A stretch of 64,000 nucleotides of DNA from Amoebidium appalachense (GCA_963693365.1 CAVNZM010000005.1:8370001-8434000), one strand, 5' to 3'. Shown: positions 14,110 to 26,753, counted from the stretch's first letter. Notes: generated from the sequence alone by a model not told the origin. Numbers and translations: made by a program.

Positions 14110-14163
14110 TATATAGGCCCCCGGGGCCCAGGCAATCAGATTACGTAACTCAGTCCAGATTGG
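14110..14163 (-). promoter_or_regulatory. CCAAT/TATA promoter of the LIM-RPEL gene
   Basis: Read on the minus strand, GCCAATC lies at 14163-14157 and TATATAGG at about 14116-14109. They are about 42 bp apart, and the TATA box is about 96 bp before the ATG at 14014. The same spacing recurs at 47218-47271. The inferred transcription start is near 14085, giving a 5' UTR of about 70 nt. Confidence 0.5.
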
Positions 14164-14169
14164 CTAATC

Positions 14170-14275
14170 GCGCACCTTTGCAGCCTTGCTCCAAAATTTC
14201 ACGTTCTCTGCTCCCTCACGTTTTCATCTGGCGTATGCGGCAAAGCACGCACGCGCGCGCGTGCACACACCCACC

Positions 14276-14336
<61 letters not shown>

Positions 14337-14815
14337 ACACAAATACACATGCACGCACGCGAAATACACACACTACACACACACACACAAACAAACACGC
14401 ACGCGCGCGGACGCACACACACACGCACGCACATATACACGCACACACAAACACACGTTCACGAACAGACACCTTGCTACACACAATGATTGCACCAGCA
14501 CGCTTGCACATAAACACGCACGCGTGAAAACGTACGATTACTAAACAACCACACTTTGGGACACGCAGTTCCACACACATACACGTACGCACACACCTAC
14601 ACACGCAAACATACACACACACACATTGTCAATTGGCCGTGAAGGGAAGGAGGGTGTGTGCGTGTGTGTGTGGGGGGGGGGGGGGGGGGGAGGGGGGAGG
14701 GGGGAGGGGGGAGGGGGGAGGGGGGGGGGGGGGGGGGGGGGAAGATGCTTCCAATATGGTGAGTGGGCGTTCACCCATATATAACCCCCCCCCCCCCCCC
14801 CCCCCCCCTCCCCCC

Positions 14816-14849
<34 letters not shown>

Positions 14850-15920
14850 CCCCAACCGTCTCACACACACACCCGGCCCACCGCCACATCCCCACACTTA
14901 CGCCAACTACGTATCGATTCGGTGAGAACAATGTGATGTGATGATAGAAATACCCATTGAATTAGGTGCACATCGTGAGGCTCCATGCAATGACCATACA
15001 GTGCTGTATATCTGGCCAAACCTGGTCATATATTCTGACCTAGCTGTTGTTTAGACTTCCGTTCCTTTTATAAAAACACTGGTCATACTCCGATATATAT
15101 ACTGCCACCACGCGCAATGCCATGTGCGCAGTGGCAAGCAGAGAACCCAGTTGTGTTGTTACCGAGAAAGCATGGCCATGTTGTAACGTCACAGCACTGC
15201 TGCAACTTATGATTGATGTATTTGCTTTTCTACTTATGAAGTTTACCATTTCCCCCCCCGGTATTTACCATGATTAAGTTCCCTAAGAACCACAATTCGG
15301 TCACCACTACATTCCAAAAAGGCAAGTAGTCACCATTACATTCCAAAAAGGCAAGTAGCTATAGATAACCTAATGCTAGGATGACGTGTTTCATGGTCCT
15401 ACTCGCATGATGGTGCCAGTAAATTCCCCCCCTCCCCCCCCCGCCACCCCCCCAGCGCGGCATCACACATACACCCTTTCCCCGAAAGCAAGGGACACGT
15501 GGCATATTAGAGAAGGGCAGAGCAAAAAAAAGAGCAAACCCCTTGAAGCCAACCAAACAAACCTAACCAACAAAAGCAACAATCCCCCCCCCCCCCCCCC
15601 CCCCCGGGGTCAAACCTAGAAGGAGGTGAGCTGGCACCTATTGCAAATTTCTACGAGGGACTCACACTGAGCTATCTCCGTACACTGTAAGCCAACACTC
15701 GGGCCGGACCGTTTCAACAACCACAGGTCCCTGTTTACCCCCCCCCCCCCCCCCCAAAAAAAAAAAAAAAAAAAAAAAAAGACATTCACCCACCCACCCA
15801 CCCACCCACCCGCCCGCCCACACAAACACACACACACCCACATACCCACACACACCCGCCCACACACACAAAAAGGCTAGACGAAAAGAAAACAAAAAGG
15901 AAAAAGAAAGATGACAGGGT
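14170..15920. other. Intergenic simple-sequence region
   Basis: It holds (CA)n with CG-rich interruptions (14247-14630), G and C tracts (14671-14855), a short unique stretch (14940-15290), a 29-bp tandem duplication (15301-15358), a C16/A26 junction (15740-15780) and (CCCA)n/(CA)n. No exon has supporting splice sites. Confidence 0.6.
15301..15358. repeat. 29-bp tandem duplication
   Basis: Two adjacent copies differ at one base (cactac versus cattac) and share the core ttccaaaaaggcaagtag. Confidence 0.85.
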
Positions 15921-18900
15921 CTATGAACTCTGCTTTTGGTGCACGACGGCGTCAAAGAACTGCAGGCACACGTTTGAGCTATAGCTCCACCTATCCACAT
16001 TCGGATTGGTTCCCGTCGGCCAACCCACGTGCCCACCATGCTTCGTCACGAGGAAAAACACATTCTCATTCGTCCTTGCGAGTTCCACCGGCGTCGAATC
16101 GACATCGACAATCGGATCGTCCCACGCCTGCAAAAAGAGCATCGGCGTATTTATGTTTTCACCACGGCCGCGGCACCCAGCGCTCATATCCTCATAATAG
16201 TCCACGACATCCTTATAGCCGTTGTACGGACACACGAGCGTCTCATCAAACTCCACGACGCTTGGCGACTTTTTAATCGCTTCAATGTCGAGTCCCGCCT
16301 CCACGAAAAGTTCGTAAAAGGGAAGAAGGAAGTTCTTTTTCAGTTCGTAGGCGAGGAACGGCTGCCAGAGAAGACGCGAGTGCGAAAAGTGCATGTTCAA
16401 ATCCGTCCTGAAGCAACCCGCCACGCTCACCGCTGCCTTCAACGGGCAATCTTTTCCCATCTGTGCGACATAGTTTGAGAGAACTATAGCGCCCATGCTG
16501 AACCCCGCGCCGACGACGGGGGCGCCTTCGCAACCTGCGGAAATGGTTTCGACGGCTTTTTTAACGTCGGAGATGCGTGCGCCGTGGAAGAGTTTCCCGT
16601 TTCTGATTGGTGTTTGCATGAGCCCACGTGCAATCATCACGACCACAGTGTAGCCTTGCTGCACCGCACGCTCGACAAGGTCCATGCAGTAGCCCTCCCT
16701 GTACGTGTACGTGTGTGTGTGTGTGTGTGTGTGTGTGAGGGCAGCGGGGGGAGGGGGGGGGGGGGGGGGCGGGGGGGGGAGGGGCAAGAGCGGGGGGAGG
16801 TGTGTGGATATGGACGGAAGACACAGTAGGGAAGCCGGAGGGCAAAAGGTCGGATGGGGGGAGGGGGAAGGGAAGGGCTAGGAAGAGAGAATGTGTGTGT
16901 GTGTGTGTGTGCAAGTGGAGGGTGGGGGGTGGGGTACGGGGGTGGTGGTGGGGGAGTGAGTTTGCCTAGTCGAAAAGTTTGACAACACCCCTTCTCCGAT
17001 ACCAAATTGTCAGAAACGTGACAACCCCTGGAAGTGCTGCCACCGGTTCATCCCCTCCTATCATATCCCCCCCCCCCCCCCCTCCCTCCCCTCCTCCTTC
17101 CTCCCCAAAACCCGGGGCTTCCTTCCCAACTCACAACACTTGCCACCGACTCCTCCCCCCCCCTTCCCCCGCCCACCCTTCTCAAAAACAAAGAAAAGCT
17201 ATCCTCTTTTCCTTCATTATCTCTCCTTTCCGTTCCCCTCCCCCCAATAATCCTTTCTCCCCCCCCCCCCCCTCCCCATCCCCCCCCCCCCTCCTTCCCA
17301 CCCACCCTTGGCGTCCCCCCCCCCCTTCCCCTCAACCAAGGTGGGACAAAAAGCACACACAAACACCAGCATCACAACTCACATCCAGGGCAATCACCAT
17401 CAAAATCACAAACACCATCATCACGACCAACACACCGCACACAAACAGGCCACATTCACTACCAACAACCACCTGTCCATCTGTGCAGCATGACAAAACA
17501 ATGTACACCGCAAGGCCATGGGTACGTATCCATCGTGCACGTGTATGTGTGTGTGTGCATGTGTGTGTAGGCAAGTGTTGTGTGTGTGTATGCTTGAGTG
17601 GACGGGATTGTGTGCTTGTTCGCAACAGGTTGAGCGGATGCATGCCACAGCATTCTAGGTGAACTTGCAGCTACTGCTGCCCGTTTCAATGCCCTCCCCC
17701 CCCCCCCCCCCTCCCCCCCGGCCATCCCCCCCTCCCACTCCCCCTTTCCCCGGCCACCCGGACACACACAAAAGCACACACACACCGACACTCAGACACA
17801 CGCACACACACAGACAAAGAAAGCAACAGAGGGGGGGACGGGGAGACGGAGAATGAGATATTGAGAGGGGGCAGGGGGGGCCCTTAGAATGTGGAATACG
17901 GTACCAGAGATGTGAGGGAGAAAAAGAGGAAGGGGCTGGGGGGGGGGGAGGTAGAAGATAAATGAAGCCAACATAACCTACAGCACAATACCAAACAAAC
18001 CAGGTTCTCCCGCAAAACAGGCCCCCCCTCCCCCACCGCCCCCTGCTCTCCATCCCTCCCCCTACCCACCTCCTTGTCAAGCAAACATTCTCTAAGCTAC
18101 CAGCCGGTCCAGTCATCCGCTAACACACATGCTCGAGCATGATTTCCGGACTACAATCCCGTACAAGCAATCCATCAACCTAAAAAAAGCCCCCCCCCCC
18201 CCTCGCCCTCCCTTATCCTCTCTCAAGCATACATGAAAACCACCCGCCCACCACTCGCCCGCTGCCACATGCACTCAACCCATCCTCTGGCAAACACACT
18301 TAGCAAAAAAAAACACACACACCCAAAAGCGTACCTTGAGCCACCGTTCAGCCCGTGCAGAATGACCAACACGGGTTTCTCTTTGTTAAAGCCCCCCTCG
18401 GGAAATACCCAGTCCAAAGCTACATATTCGCCGTCATCCGTCTCAAACCATCTGCGCACGTAATTTATGTCTGGCAAACTTGCATTAAAGGCGGCAAACG
18501 GATACAGGGTGAGTAGATCCCCAGTAAAAAGCCACCACGTCGGTTCGTAAGGCTCCTGCAGTATTTCACAATTCAAGATGATGTGTTTGTTCCTTTCTGT
18601 TTGCCTATAGTAAAACCCAGGCTGTACCTCGCGTTTTCTGGTTTCGACCGCATACACGTCGAAGAGTTTCATGAAGCAGAGAACTGCAAACATTGAACTG
18701 CAGGACGCGATGAACGACCGTCCCATCCACCCTGCAAGGGCTGCAAAACCGAACGAGATGCCCAGAAGCAAAGGGGAGAATATGTGGAGAGTGAGCCAGA
18801 ACTCTGCGTACAGAAGGGGGTAAAGCATAGACCAGTCATTTTCCGTGAAAGGTGCCTTGTGTACTGACCCCCTCCTCTTTCCCCCAGGGGGCGGCTCAGC

Positions 18901-19023
18901 CAAAGTGCTAGCGAGTATCTTCGGGGGTACGTGTTGGTATTTGGACGTCTCCTTCGGAGTTGCCCCAGGCTGGGTCTGTGTTACAGTGCATGTTTCTGTT
19001 CCGACCTGCGCACAGCTATCCAT
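15921..19023 (-). CDS. Alpha/beta hydrolase, ABHD1/2/3 (YheT-like) family
   Basis: Two exons: 19023-18335, starting at ATG and ending in phase 2, and 16698-15921, ending TAG, with a 1.6-kb simple-repeat intron. The product is about 488 residues. Residues about 70-130 contain hydrophobic segments typical of N-terminal membrane anchors in this family. HGLNGGS near residue 225 is the oxyanion-side motif, GAGFSMG gives the nucleophile Ser near 297, AWDDPIV the acid near 424, and KHGGHVGW the catalytic His near 453. All triad positions are therefore present. Animal members act on phospholipids and acyl esters at ER or plasma membranes; the substrate here cannot be read from sequence. The splice join falls just after the oxyanion motif and restores GGS-R-EGYCMD in frame. 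An extra intron within the first exon is unlikely because it is open throughout. Confidence 0.9.
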
Positions 19024-19161
19024 TTCTGCGTACAGCCTGTCGGTAAAAGCTAGTCGTGTGTCTGTGTGTGTGTCCTTGAGTGTGTGCCTTTGCGCAAGTT
19101 ACTCTACGTGTTGGACTTTGAACTTGGGACAGAAACGTGGCCACGGCTTGGGAGTTGACCA

Positions 19162-19168
19162 ATTTATA
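19162..19168 (-). promoter_or_regulatory. TATA-like element upstream of the alpha/beta hydrolase gene
   Basis: On the minus strand, ATATAAATTGG places TATAAAT next to an inverted CCAAT (ATTGG), about 140 bp before the ATG at 19023. Confidence 0.35.
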
Positions 19169-19179
19169 TGTAGCCACGT

Positions 19180-19707
19180 TGGCAGGAATCCGATGGAGAA
19201 GTGAACTTATGAAGAATGACTTTAAATTTGTCTTGTTGAAGAAGATTGGTTTTGTTAGTCTTAAGTGAATATTATAGGGTTATTTCATTGGTGTTAAGCG
19301 TGTTTAAACATTTCATTTTCGCCGCTGCTATTGTCTAGTCGTCAAAAGTGCGTTTTGATTGGTAGCATCGTGAGCCATGCATTTTTCACATGCACCAATC
19401 GAAACGTGTAATCTACAGTCTAATAAGGCAAATGGTATCTGATGATTCTGATCAAGCAGGGCCGTGGTATAAGGGCCGACTCAGTCAGACCAGGCTGGCA
19501 CGGCACATACACGTGTACACGTGCACGTGCATGCGCACATCCCCAAAGCCGAAGGGAATCATGAGATCACTGCACGCACATGCACTGCAAATGACTCAAC
19601 ATGCATCCCTTCTTGCTGTGTACGCCGCATGCATTGTACACAGCGCCCGGATAGATGCATGTGGTCAAGCCCCGAGTTTGACTTTTTATGTTTGTCTCAA
19701 CATCAAC

Positions 19708-19767
<60 letters not shown>

Positions 19768-19773
19768 CGTGCG

Positions 19774-19850
<77 letters not shown>

Positions 19851-19938
19851 TGTGACGGTGTGTGTGTGTGTGTGTATGTGTGTGTGTGTGTGGGTGTTTG
19901 TGCGTGTATGTGTGCGTGCGTGCGTGCGTGCGTGCGTG

Positions 19939-19982
<44 letters not shown>

Positions 19983-20075
19983 TGTGACGGTGTGTGTGTG
20001 TGTGTGTGTGGGTGTATGTGTGTGTGTGTGGGTGTTTGTGCGTGAATGTGTGCGTGCGTGCGTGCGTGCACGTGC

Positions 20076-20122
<47 letters not shown>

Positions 20123-20277
20123 TTTGTGTTTGTGTGTGTGCGTGGTGGTGGTGGTTGGGGGGGGGGGGGGGGGGGGGGGGCGCGGGGGGAGGGGGAGGGG
20201 GAGAGACAGGGGGATGGGGAGCCCCCATGCGCGGGGATCTAATTAGTCTTCTTGAGTGCACGGATATTGGCGACGTA
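19180..20277. other. Intergenic region with very long (TG)n
   Basis: Unique AT-rich sequence (19200-19700) is followed by (TG)n broken by CG-rich and TGTGACGG units (19710-20130), then a G tract (20158-20180). No gene is supported on either strand. Long Cys/Val and His/Thr reading frames here are translations of the dinucleotide run. Confidence 0.7.
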
Positions 20278-20438
20278 GGCTACGGCAGGCCCGGGTACCG
20301 TAGGCTGGAGGCCACAAAGCGGAAAGCTCGGCTCAGCACCTGTGGATGGCATATGCACAAACGCACACGGTCGGGATGTGTGCGTACGTGCGCACGCATG
20401 CCACGGTGTGTGCGTGTGCGGGCGGGCGGGCGGGCGGG

Positions 20439-20474
<36 letters not shown>

Positions 20475-20522
20475 CGGCGAGACAAGGTATTCTGAATCAA
20501 CGCACTTGTTAATGAGTTCAAG
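20278..20522 (-). CDS. Candidate 3'-terminal exons of an unrecognised gene
   Basis: Two short stretches look like exons on the minus strand. About 20522-20469 follows CTTCTGCAG and reads LLLELINKCVDSEYLVSP. About 20337-20278 follows CCATCCACAG and reads VLSRAFRFVASSLRYPGLP before TAG. Phase 0 agrees between them, but the donor between them (GTGCCC) is weak. I found no upstream exons before the transporter gene at 21317. It may be a gene relic or chance open sequence. Confidence 0.22.
20408..20471. repeat. (GGGC)n and poly-G tract
   Basis: Five GGGC units run into about 30 consecutive Gs, a strong candidate for G-quadruplex structure on the plus strand. It lies between the two candidate exons of 20278-20522. 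Confidence 0.8.
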
Positions 20523-20771
20523 CAACAGCTGCAGAAGCAGACACCCCGCAAAGCAGGAGGCCTTTTTTTTTTTTTTTTTTTTTTGCCCCGGGGGGTGGTG
20601 GGGGGGGGGGGACCCCATGACGTGTGTGCTTGTGCGGGTTGGTGTCATGGGAGGATCTGTGTACAATTCGGAAGGCCCGAAGGCTCTTGCTATCTATTCT
20701 CCTCGGTCTGCCCTGCTCTGCCCTGAATCTTCTGGCAATACGTTAACGTATCCACGCACTGAGTAAGAAAA

Positions 20772-21316
20772 ATGGATTGTGGGGGGAACTGTGTGTGCCA
20801 AGCCTTGTGGTCGCTTTCGGGTCACGTCTATGTAGTCTCGTTTTATATAATATTGATACCTAGACTAGTGACTGTGGGGCCTTGTCTTACTACTAACTAT
20901 ACATACATGCATATCTTGAATGTGATAGCTGTTGCTATGACCCAACCGGTTAAACTCTCGATCATCCACCTAGACACCCTTGTACCCACACCACTATCCC
21001 ACCACCACATTACACATCTTACTTACCCGGTACTGTGGCTATCTAGATCTTAGGGCAGTTTAGGTGGGTTAGACATACGTCTACAGTAAATCGAGTTGCT
21101 GCCACTTTAGTGCCGCACACACTCGCACACCAGATTTTGTCTTTCAGCCTTTCCTCCTATTCCTCCGGACACTCACGCAAAATCTCCTCGTATACTTTTA
21201 GGCATCATGAAATTCTGATACAGTGCTGGATATGGGCAAATCATCACACCCTACCAAATTGAGGCAAAGTTTAGCCTATCATCATAGAGCTATTTCCCCT
21301 TTAACCTATCATAGAA
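20772..21316. other. Intergenic unique sequence
   Basis: This AT-moderate sequence has few simple repeats. It follows the stop of the transporter gene at 21317 and probably includes its 3' UTR. No exon is supported. Confidence 0.5.
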
Positions 21317-23047
21317 CTACTTTCCTTTCTCCTTTTCATTGACAACATCATCCACCCCGACTGACTCGCCCACATGCACGTGCCTATCGTCCATAATATC
21401 CATCACCGACTCATGGACACCGCCCTTCTTGCCAAGAACCGAATTGTGGTAGCCGTAGAAGACATACACCAGCAGGCCGGCCCCCGTCCATATGAGCAAA
21501 TTGATATACGATTGATAGTTGAGGCCGGCCATAAGGCATCCGTTCACAAACACGCCGAGCATCGGGAGGAAAGGCATGAGCGGGGTTCGGAAGGTGTCTG
21601 GGGGCGGGGCCACTGTACCCTTGAACCAGTAGAAGAACACGAGAGCAAAAGGGATAACGCTCAAAACCACAAACGAGACGATAACAACCGCCAGTCCGGC
21701 CTCTGTGCGACGGGCAATCATCCACGCAGCCCACGAACCGACACCGAACCAGAAAACAGTGAAGGTAGTGAGCCAGCTGGGGAAAATGCGCCTGCCGGGC
21801 TGGCTGTCAGCATCCACCCGTTCCGGATCGTAGGAAATGCGAAGGATGAGGACCCCGCAGCACACAAATGAAAACGCCATGAACGTGCCCAGGGAGATGG
21901 AGTCGGCCAAAAAGTCGAAAGTGAAAAACGTGGCCAGTGTCCCGGCGATCACGGCCGTAAGGATGGTGCCGGCGACAGGGACACCGCGATGGTTTGTGCG
22001 GCCTAAAACACTGAAGAGGAGACCGTCCTGGGCCATTGCGAGGAAGATTCTGGGCTGGCCCATCATGGAGCAAAGGGTGGTGCACGTGAGGGTGGTGACC
22101 GAGCCGACAGCGATGAGAGACGCCGCCCAGTTCGAACCCGCATAGGAAAACGCCTGAGAGATGGGAGAAGCGGTGTACAGAGGATCCTGAAGGGTGAGAT
22201 ATGGCACCATGCCGCTGATGGCCAACCCCACCAGGCAGTAGAGCGTGGTGGCAATGGAGAGGGTGCCCATCAGGCCGATGGGGATGTCGCGTTGTGGGTT
22301 CTTTGCCTCCGCACTCATGCTGCTGACGGCGTCAAAGCCAACATAGCTGAAAAAGGCGATGCCCGCACCGACGAGAGTCTCGCCAAAGCCAAAGGGCATA
22401 AAGGGGGTCCAGTTGTCTGCGTCTACATGCATAAAACCAAAGATGATAACAAAGAGGATTAGGCATACGTTCCAAATGGTCACAAACAGGTTGAATCTCG
22501 CGGAGACATCTGCACCCGTTAGCTGCACGGCGGTCACGGCGAGGACGATCAGAAGGGCGAGGGGGTTAATTTGCAACGGTCCGACCAAGGGATAGGGTGT
22601 GATGCCGACGGGTAGATTGACACCAAAATTCGAGAATGCTGCCGCAACGTACGAGGCCCAACTTACGGCTATGGTCCCCGCACTCACACCGTACTCCAGG
22701 CAGAGGTTCCACCCCATCACCCATGCCATGAACTCACCCAGAGAGGCGTATGAGTAGGCGTACGCAGAGCCGGCGATGGGGAGTTTCGCGGCGAACTCGG
22801 CGTAGCACAAACCGGAGAGAAGGGCTGCAAAACCAGCGAAGAAGAAGGAAATGCACACGGAGGGGCCGGCGTGGAAGGCGGCAATGCTTCCCGTAGTTAC
22901 AAACACACCGGCACCCACGCACGAACCCAGACCGTAGGCGATGAGGTCGAAGGCAGTAAGGCAGCGTTTGAGTCCATTTGCGTCCTGAAGTTCCTCCGCA
23001 CTCAAGATGACAGGCTTGCACGCCTGCAGACGCGATATGACGCCCAT
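21317..23047 (-). CDS. Cationic amino acid transporter (APC superfamily, SLC7A CAT-like)
   Basis: A single uninterrupted 576-codon frame runs from ATG at 23047 to TAG at 21317-21319, one of the few intronless genes here. It is predicted to be a polytopic membrane carrier with about 14 hydrophobic helices, moving cationic amino acids across the plasma membrane or another membrane. The first helix has the unwound-helix signature GLGSCVGAGVFVTTG, typical of APC carriers. The conserved internal loop reads MGQPRIFLAMAQDGLLF, and the length and C-terminal extra helices match the CAT subgroup. The N-terminal tail has the family-like segment LKRCLTAFDLIAYGLG. The last 40 residues are charged and cytosolic. 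Substrate choice among Arg, Lys and neutral residues cannot be decided from this sequence. Lack of introns could reflect retroposition or ancestral loss. Confidence 0.93.
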   Translation of the reverse strand: MGVISRLQACKPVILSAEELQDANGLKRCLTAFDLIAYGLGSCVGAGVFVTTGSIAAFHAGPSVCISFFFAGFAALLSGLCYAEFAAKLPIAGSAYAYSYASLGEFMAWVMGWNLCLEYGVSAGTIAVSWASYVAAAFSNFGVNLPVGITPYPLVGPLQINPLALLIVLAVTAVQLTGADVSARFNLFVTIWNVCLILFVIIFGFMHVDADNWTPFMPFGFGETLVGAGIAFFSYVGFDAVSSMSAEAKNPQRDIPIGLMGTLSIATTLYCLVGLAISGMVPYLTLQDPLYTASPISQAFSYAGSNWAASLIAVGSVTTLTCTTLCSMMGQPRIFLAMAQDGLLFSVLGRTNHRGVPVAGTILTAVIAGTLATFFTFDFLADSISLGTFMAFSFVCCGVLILRISYDPERVDADSQPGRRIFPSWLTTFTVFWFGVGSWAAWMIARRTEAGLAVVIVSFVVLSVIPFALVFFYWFKGTVAPPPDTFRTPLMPFLPMLGVFVNGCLMAGLNYQSYINLLIWTGAGLLVYVFYGYHNSVLGKKGGVHESVMDIMDDRHVHVGESVGVDDVVNEKEKGK

Positions 23048-24323
23048 GTTGATGTTGATTTGCTAGGCAGGTGTAAGTAGGCTATTGGGCAAGTGGGCAT
23101 GTAGGTTTATAGGTGCTGTGCTCGAGGAGAAAAGTGCAGTTTCCTTGTCAATGCCAAGTGTGCACGTATTCAGGTCGGCATAGTGTTGCATTGAACACAG
23201 AAAACATGAGTGACATATAAGGTACGCGTGCGAATGCGATGATAGCGAAACTTCTCAGAAAAGCATTGCAAGAATGTTCATCCTAGACCTCCATCTCTGA
23301 ACCAGAAATTCAGTGCGAGCGAAAACGTTACAAAAGGGCCAATATTGAATTTGAAACTTTGCAGCTTCATCAAAGAAATAGTTAGAAACTAAAATTGAGG
23401 CCAATACATCTGGTATCACTGATCAGAATAGATTTCATCAAACTTTCAAAATTGTTTAGATCCCCTTAAAACTTTAACCGGGCTCTAACTACATGCACGT
23501 CTTCCGACTTGAAACTCAAAGAGCTCTAGGAGTCTCTGAGAGCTTTGCTACGGGTTGTGTTTGGGATAGTGTATTGTTTGAACTAACAACTCACACCATT
23601 CAAAGGCCCTTAAGAAATAATGGGCTTTATTTTCCATAGTAATACGCTACATACATATGAAAAGGAGCTAATAGTTGTTGATTGCCCTTGGCCCGCCAGT
23701 GGGGCCGCCAGCCCACCAGTAACCGACGGAGTTTGAGGGGGCCTGCTGCCTTGTGCCTACCACTCCAACCATTTGGATTGGTTAATCGAACTGTAAACAA
23801 GTCGTCAATTCGGACAAAAAAGGCAATGTTTACATTCCATCCGCCTCATAAATAGTATTAGATTGGAGTCACTGTCACATACGGCACGGTGGTCATGACT
23901 CATGAGTAAACTACTCGTAACCACTGGCCGTATACTGGCTATTTACTTACATGTTATTTCCTCATAATTATTTTAGCTTATCTTCCTTAGCTTTTTCATA
24001 CCTTCTTAGAATAGTGCGTTTTTGAATCCCCCTCTGAGGCTCGGGATCCCAAATCGGGCTATTTTTTTATTCACCAATCATCACGTCATTCATTGCTGAG
24101 CGGTAAGAAAGGCGCACACATAGCAAGGCGCTTCGCTTGGCATGTCTGCAGTTTTTTTTTTTGGAAAACAAAGACGTTCCAGAGTCTTGCAAAGTGGCAA
24201 CTGTAAACCGAAGGGTACTTGAAAGACAACCACAGCAGAGTATACACACACATGTACACAAAGGGGTCAGCCGTAGTGTAATTCCCTCATTTTACGTTAT
24301 AGCCAACTCATTCTCCTGTAAGC
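23048..24323. other. Intergenic region between transporter and coiled-coil ORF
   Basis: This is unique, AT-rich sequence without long simple repeats, unusual for the window. It should contain the divergent promoters of the 21317-23047 (minus) and 24324-25295 (plus) genes. CCAATCATCACGTCA at about 24073-24087 combines a CCAAT box with a CRE-like ACGTCA about 240 bp before the plus-strand ATG at 24324. Confidence 0.45.
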
Positions 24324-25295
24324 ATGGCGCCCACAGAACCCAAAAGTTCGAAAACAACTCGCAAAGTGTTTTCTGCAAACTGGTGCAAAAGGAAAGCTGA
24401 TGACCCCGACACCTGCTTTTTGACTGTTCCAGAGATTCGAAACGGAGACCCCAAACAGCTGGAACTCAGGTGGAGGTGGCTTTAAGTAATGGAACGTGAG
24501 GACATAGCCGAGAGGGAGAAAAGGAAGCTCGAGCAACAATGTAAGATGGATATTGATACGATCCTTCTGAGCGGGAACCCCAAAGTTCACTCACCGGGGG
24601 GCGCTAAACGAGGGCGTCCCCGCGCAGCGCTGCCGAAAAAGCTCTTCTCTGACGTGCGTCTCTGCAAGCAGCATTTACGGCCGAAGATTACATCATACTC
24701 AAGAAACAAAGAAGACGCGGAAGGGGATTCAACCGTGTTGACACGCCCGTGTACCCTTTACCTCGCACCAAGTGTCAAGCTTCTATTGACGAGCAGCCGT
24801 GTGACCGCACAGCCAACGCAAGTGACCAAGCGGAGGATGAATCTTCGAAACGGGAAACCAATAAGCGAACATTGCCGCCCGACGGCCATGAGGGTGAGCG
24901 TGGTTCGCGCCCAAAGGGTCGGAAAAGACGTTATTGTGGAGCAAGTAGCAATACGGGTGAATGCAGTCGGGGGCTCACACGATCGCCCCGATAGAGTAAG
25001 CAACCAAGAGGGGGATGAAGTCGCGGAACTGGAAGCTAGGAAAGGTGGACGATTGTCAGATAGTGATGATTGCGAGCGTGGTGCGTGGCTGATGGCTCAA
25101 AGAAACCAGAGTGTTGATGTGGAGCAGGTAGCCGAACAGATGAATGAAGTGGTGGGGGCAAGGGTAGATTTAGAAACTAAGAACAAGGACTTGGAGCGTC
25201 AGGTTCGATCACTACGGAAAGAACTTAGGAAAGAGCGCGGTAGGATCGCGGCACTGGAAAGGAAAATTAAGAAGTTGGAAGAAAAAGGGAGATAA
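24324..25295 (+). CDS. Coiled-coil protein ORF with an in-frame TAA (possible pseudogene)
   Basis: An ATG at 24324 opens a 53-codon frame (MAPTEPKSSKTTRKVF...) ending TAA at 24483-24485. Two codons later the same frame resumes at ATG 24489 and runs 268 codons to TAA. The larger ORF begins MEREDIAEREKRKLEQQ and has basic and Arg-rich stretches (KRGRPRAALPKK). It ends in a clear coiled coil over about its last 45 residues (LERQVRSLRKELRKERGR then IAALERKIKKLEE). No family is recognised. A nuclear or DNA-binding role is only suggested by the basic patches. The upstream part could be a regulatory uORF, the true N-terminus split by a stop mutation, or an exon whose intron I cannot place. An alternative +1 frame is open from 24749 to 24994. 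Confidence 0.5.
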
Positions 25296-25556
25296 CGAAA
25301 GATGATAAGGTTAAAAAGGATACTTAGGAGTTGGGAGAGAGGAGAGGGTGGGGAAGACACCGAGGGAGGCGGTGGGGAGAGAGAAAATAGAGGGGAGAGG
25401 CAGGGAGGGAGGGAGAAAGGTGGGCCGGGAGGGAGAAGGGGGTAGGGGAGGAGGTGGGGTGGGGGAGGAGAGGGAGGAAGCAAGAGACTAAATGCGTAAT
25501 AGGAAGCAGGGAGGTGAGAAGACGGTGGAGATTGCTAACGGTTGGCATACTTATGT

Positions 25557-25639
<83 letters not shown>

Positions 25640-26310
25640 TGTGTGTGTGGGTGCATGTGTGTGCGTGTGTGTGTGTGTGCGTGTTCGTGTGTGTGTTGGA
25701 GTGTGTGTGTGGAGGGGGCGCTGGTGACTGTGCGTCACCGCTAGATAATCATCTAATTATGCAGCACTCACACAAACATACCACCTAACACTCCTGCACA
25801 TCCACACGCACACATGCACTAAAACAGATTCGCCCGCAAGCGCTTAGGTACACCCACTTCCACACACCCCGCACGGAGCGTAAGGTATTTGCATGCATAC
25901 ACCTACACACGGTACACATGGCTATAGTAAACGTGCACCGGACACACGTAGATTGCTGGGCCATGGCATATCTGATGGGGACATTTTCCAACTTGACGGG
26001 AAAAGAGCTTGACGTGTGGGGCCGGTACCCACTTTGGGACGTTGGTGTTTGGGCAAGAACAAAATAAATGCGACTGAAACACGAACAGAAAAGCAGTACA
26101 TAATTTGAGTTAAACAGTTGAAAATTAAAAGTTCAATGCCTACGGAAGATAATTTCCATACACACACGCGCACACACACACATGCGGGCGCGCACACGCA
26201 CACACCGGCACACACGGTCACTGGCACACACACGTACACACAAAACCTCTGCCCTCCCCCCCCCCCCCCACACACACACACACAAACATGCACATACACA
26301 TGTACACACA

Positions 26311-26347
<37 letters not shown>

Positions 26348-26349
26348 GC

Positions 26350-26395
<46 letters not shown>

Positions 26396-26753
26396 ACACA
26401 CACACGTGTTCGCATATATCTAATGTACCTGCGCGCGACACACACAGAATCTAGGCAATTCGTACTTGCATACAATATTAGTTGTTGTGTTCCAGCTCCT
26501 TAGAGAATGGGGAATGAGGAAACAGTCAATAAACAACCCGACCGACAGATATCCCCCCCCCCCCCCTTCCCCCCCACCCCCCTCCCTCCAAGGGCGCCCA
26601 GGAACACACACCCACACCCACCCACACCCACCCACATACGCACACCCACCTTTCGATATGCATGCGTGTGAGCGGGCACACTTACACAAACACACACACT
26701 CATGCCGCAAAATTCTGATTAGTATTGAATCTCATTCTGTGGCCTGTTAAGCA
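25296..26753. other. Intergenic simple-sequence region
   Basis: It contains a G+A-rich stretch (25320-25490), a (TG)n run of about 85 bp (25552-25636), short unique segments (25740-26150), a (CA)n block with CG interruptions (26160-26410) and C tracts (26550-26590). No coding exon is supported. Confidence 0.6.

Noticed and set aside
19390-20766. Very long Cys/Val- or His/Thr-rich reading frames, here and in many other places
   Set aside because: They are translations of (TG)n/(CA)n runs, which lack stops in all frames. They have no splice support or family signal.
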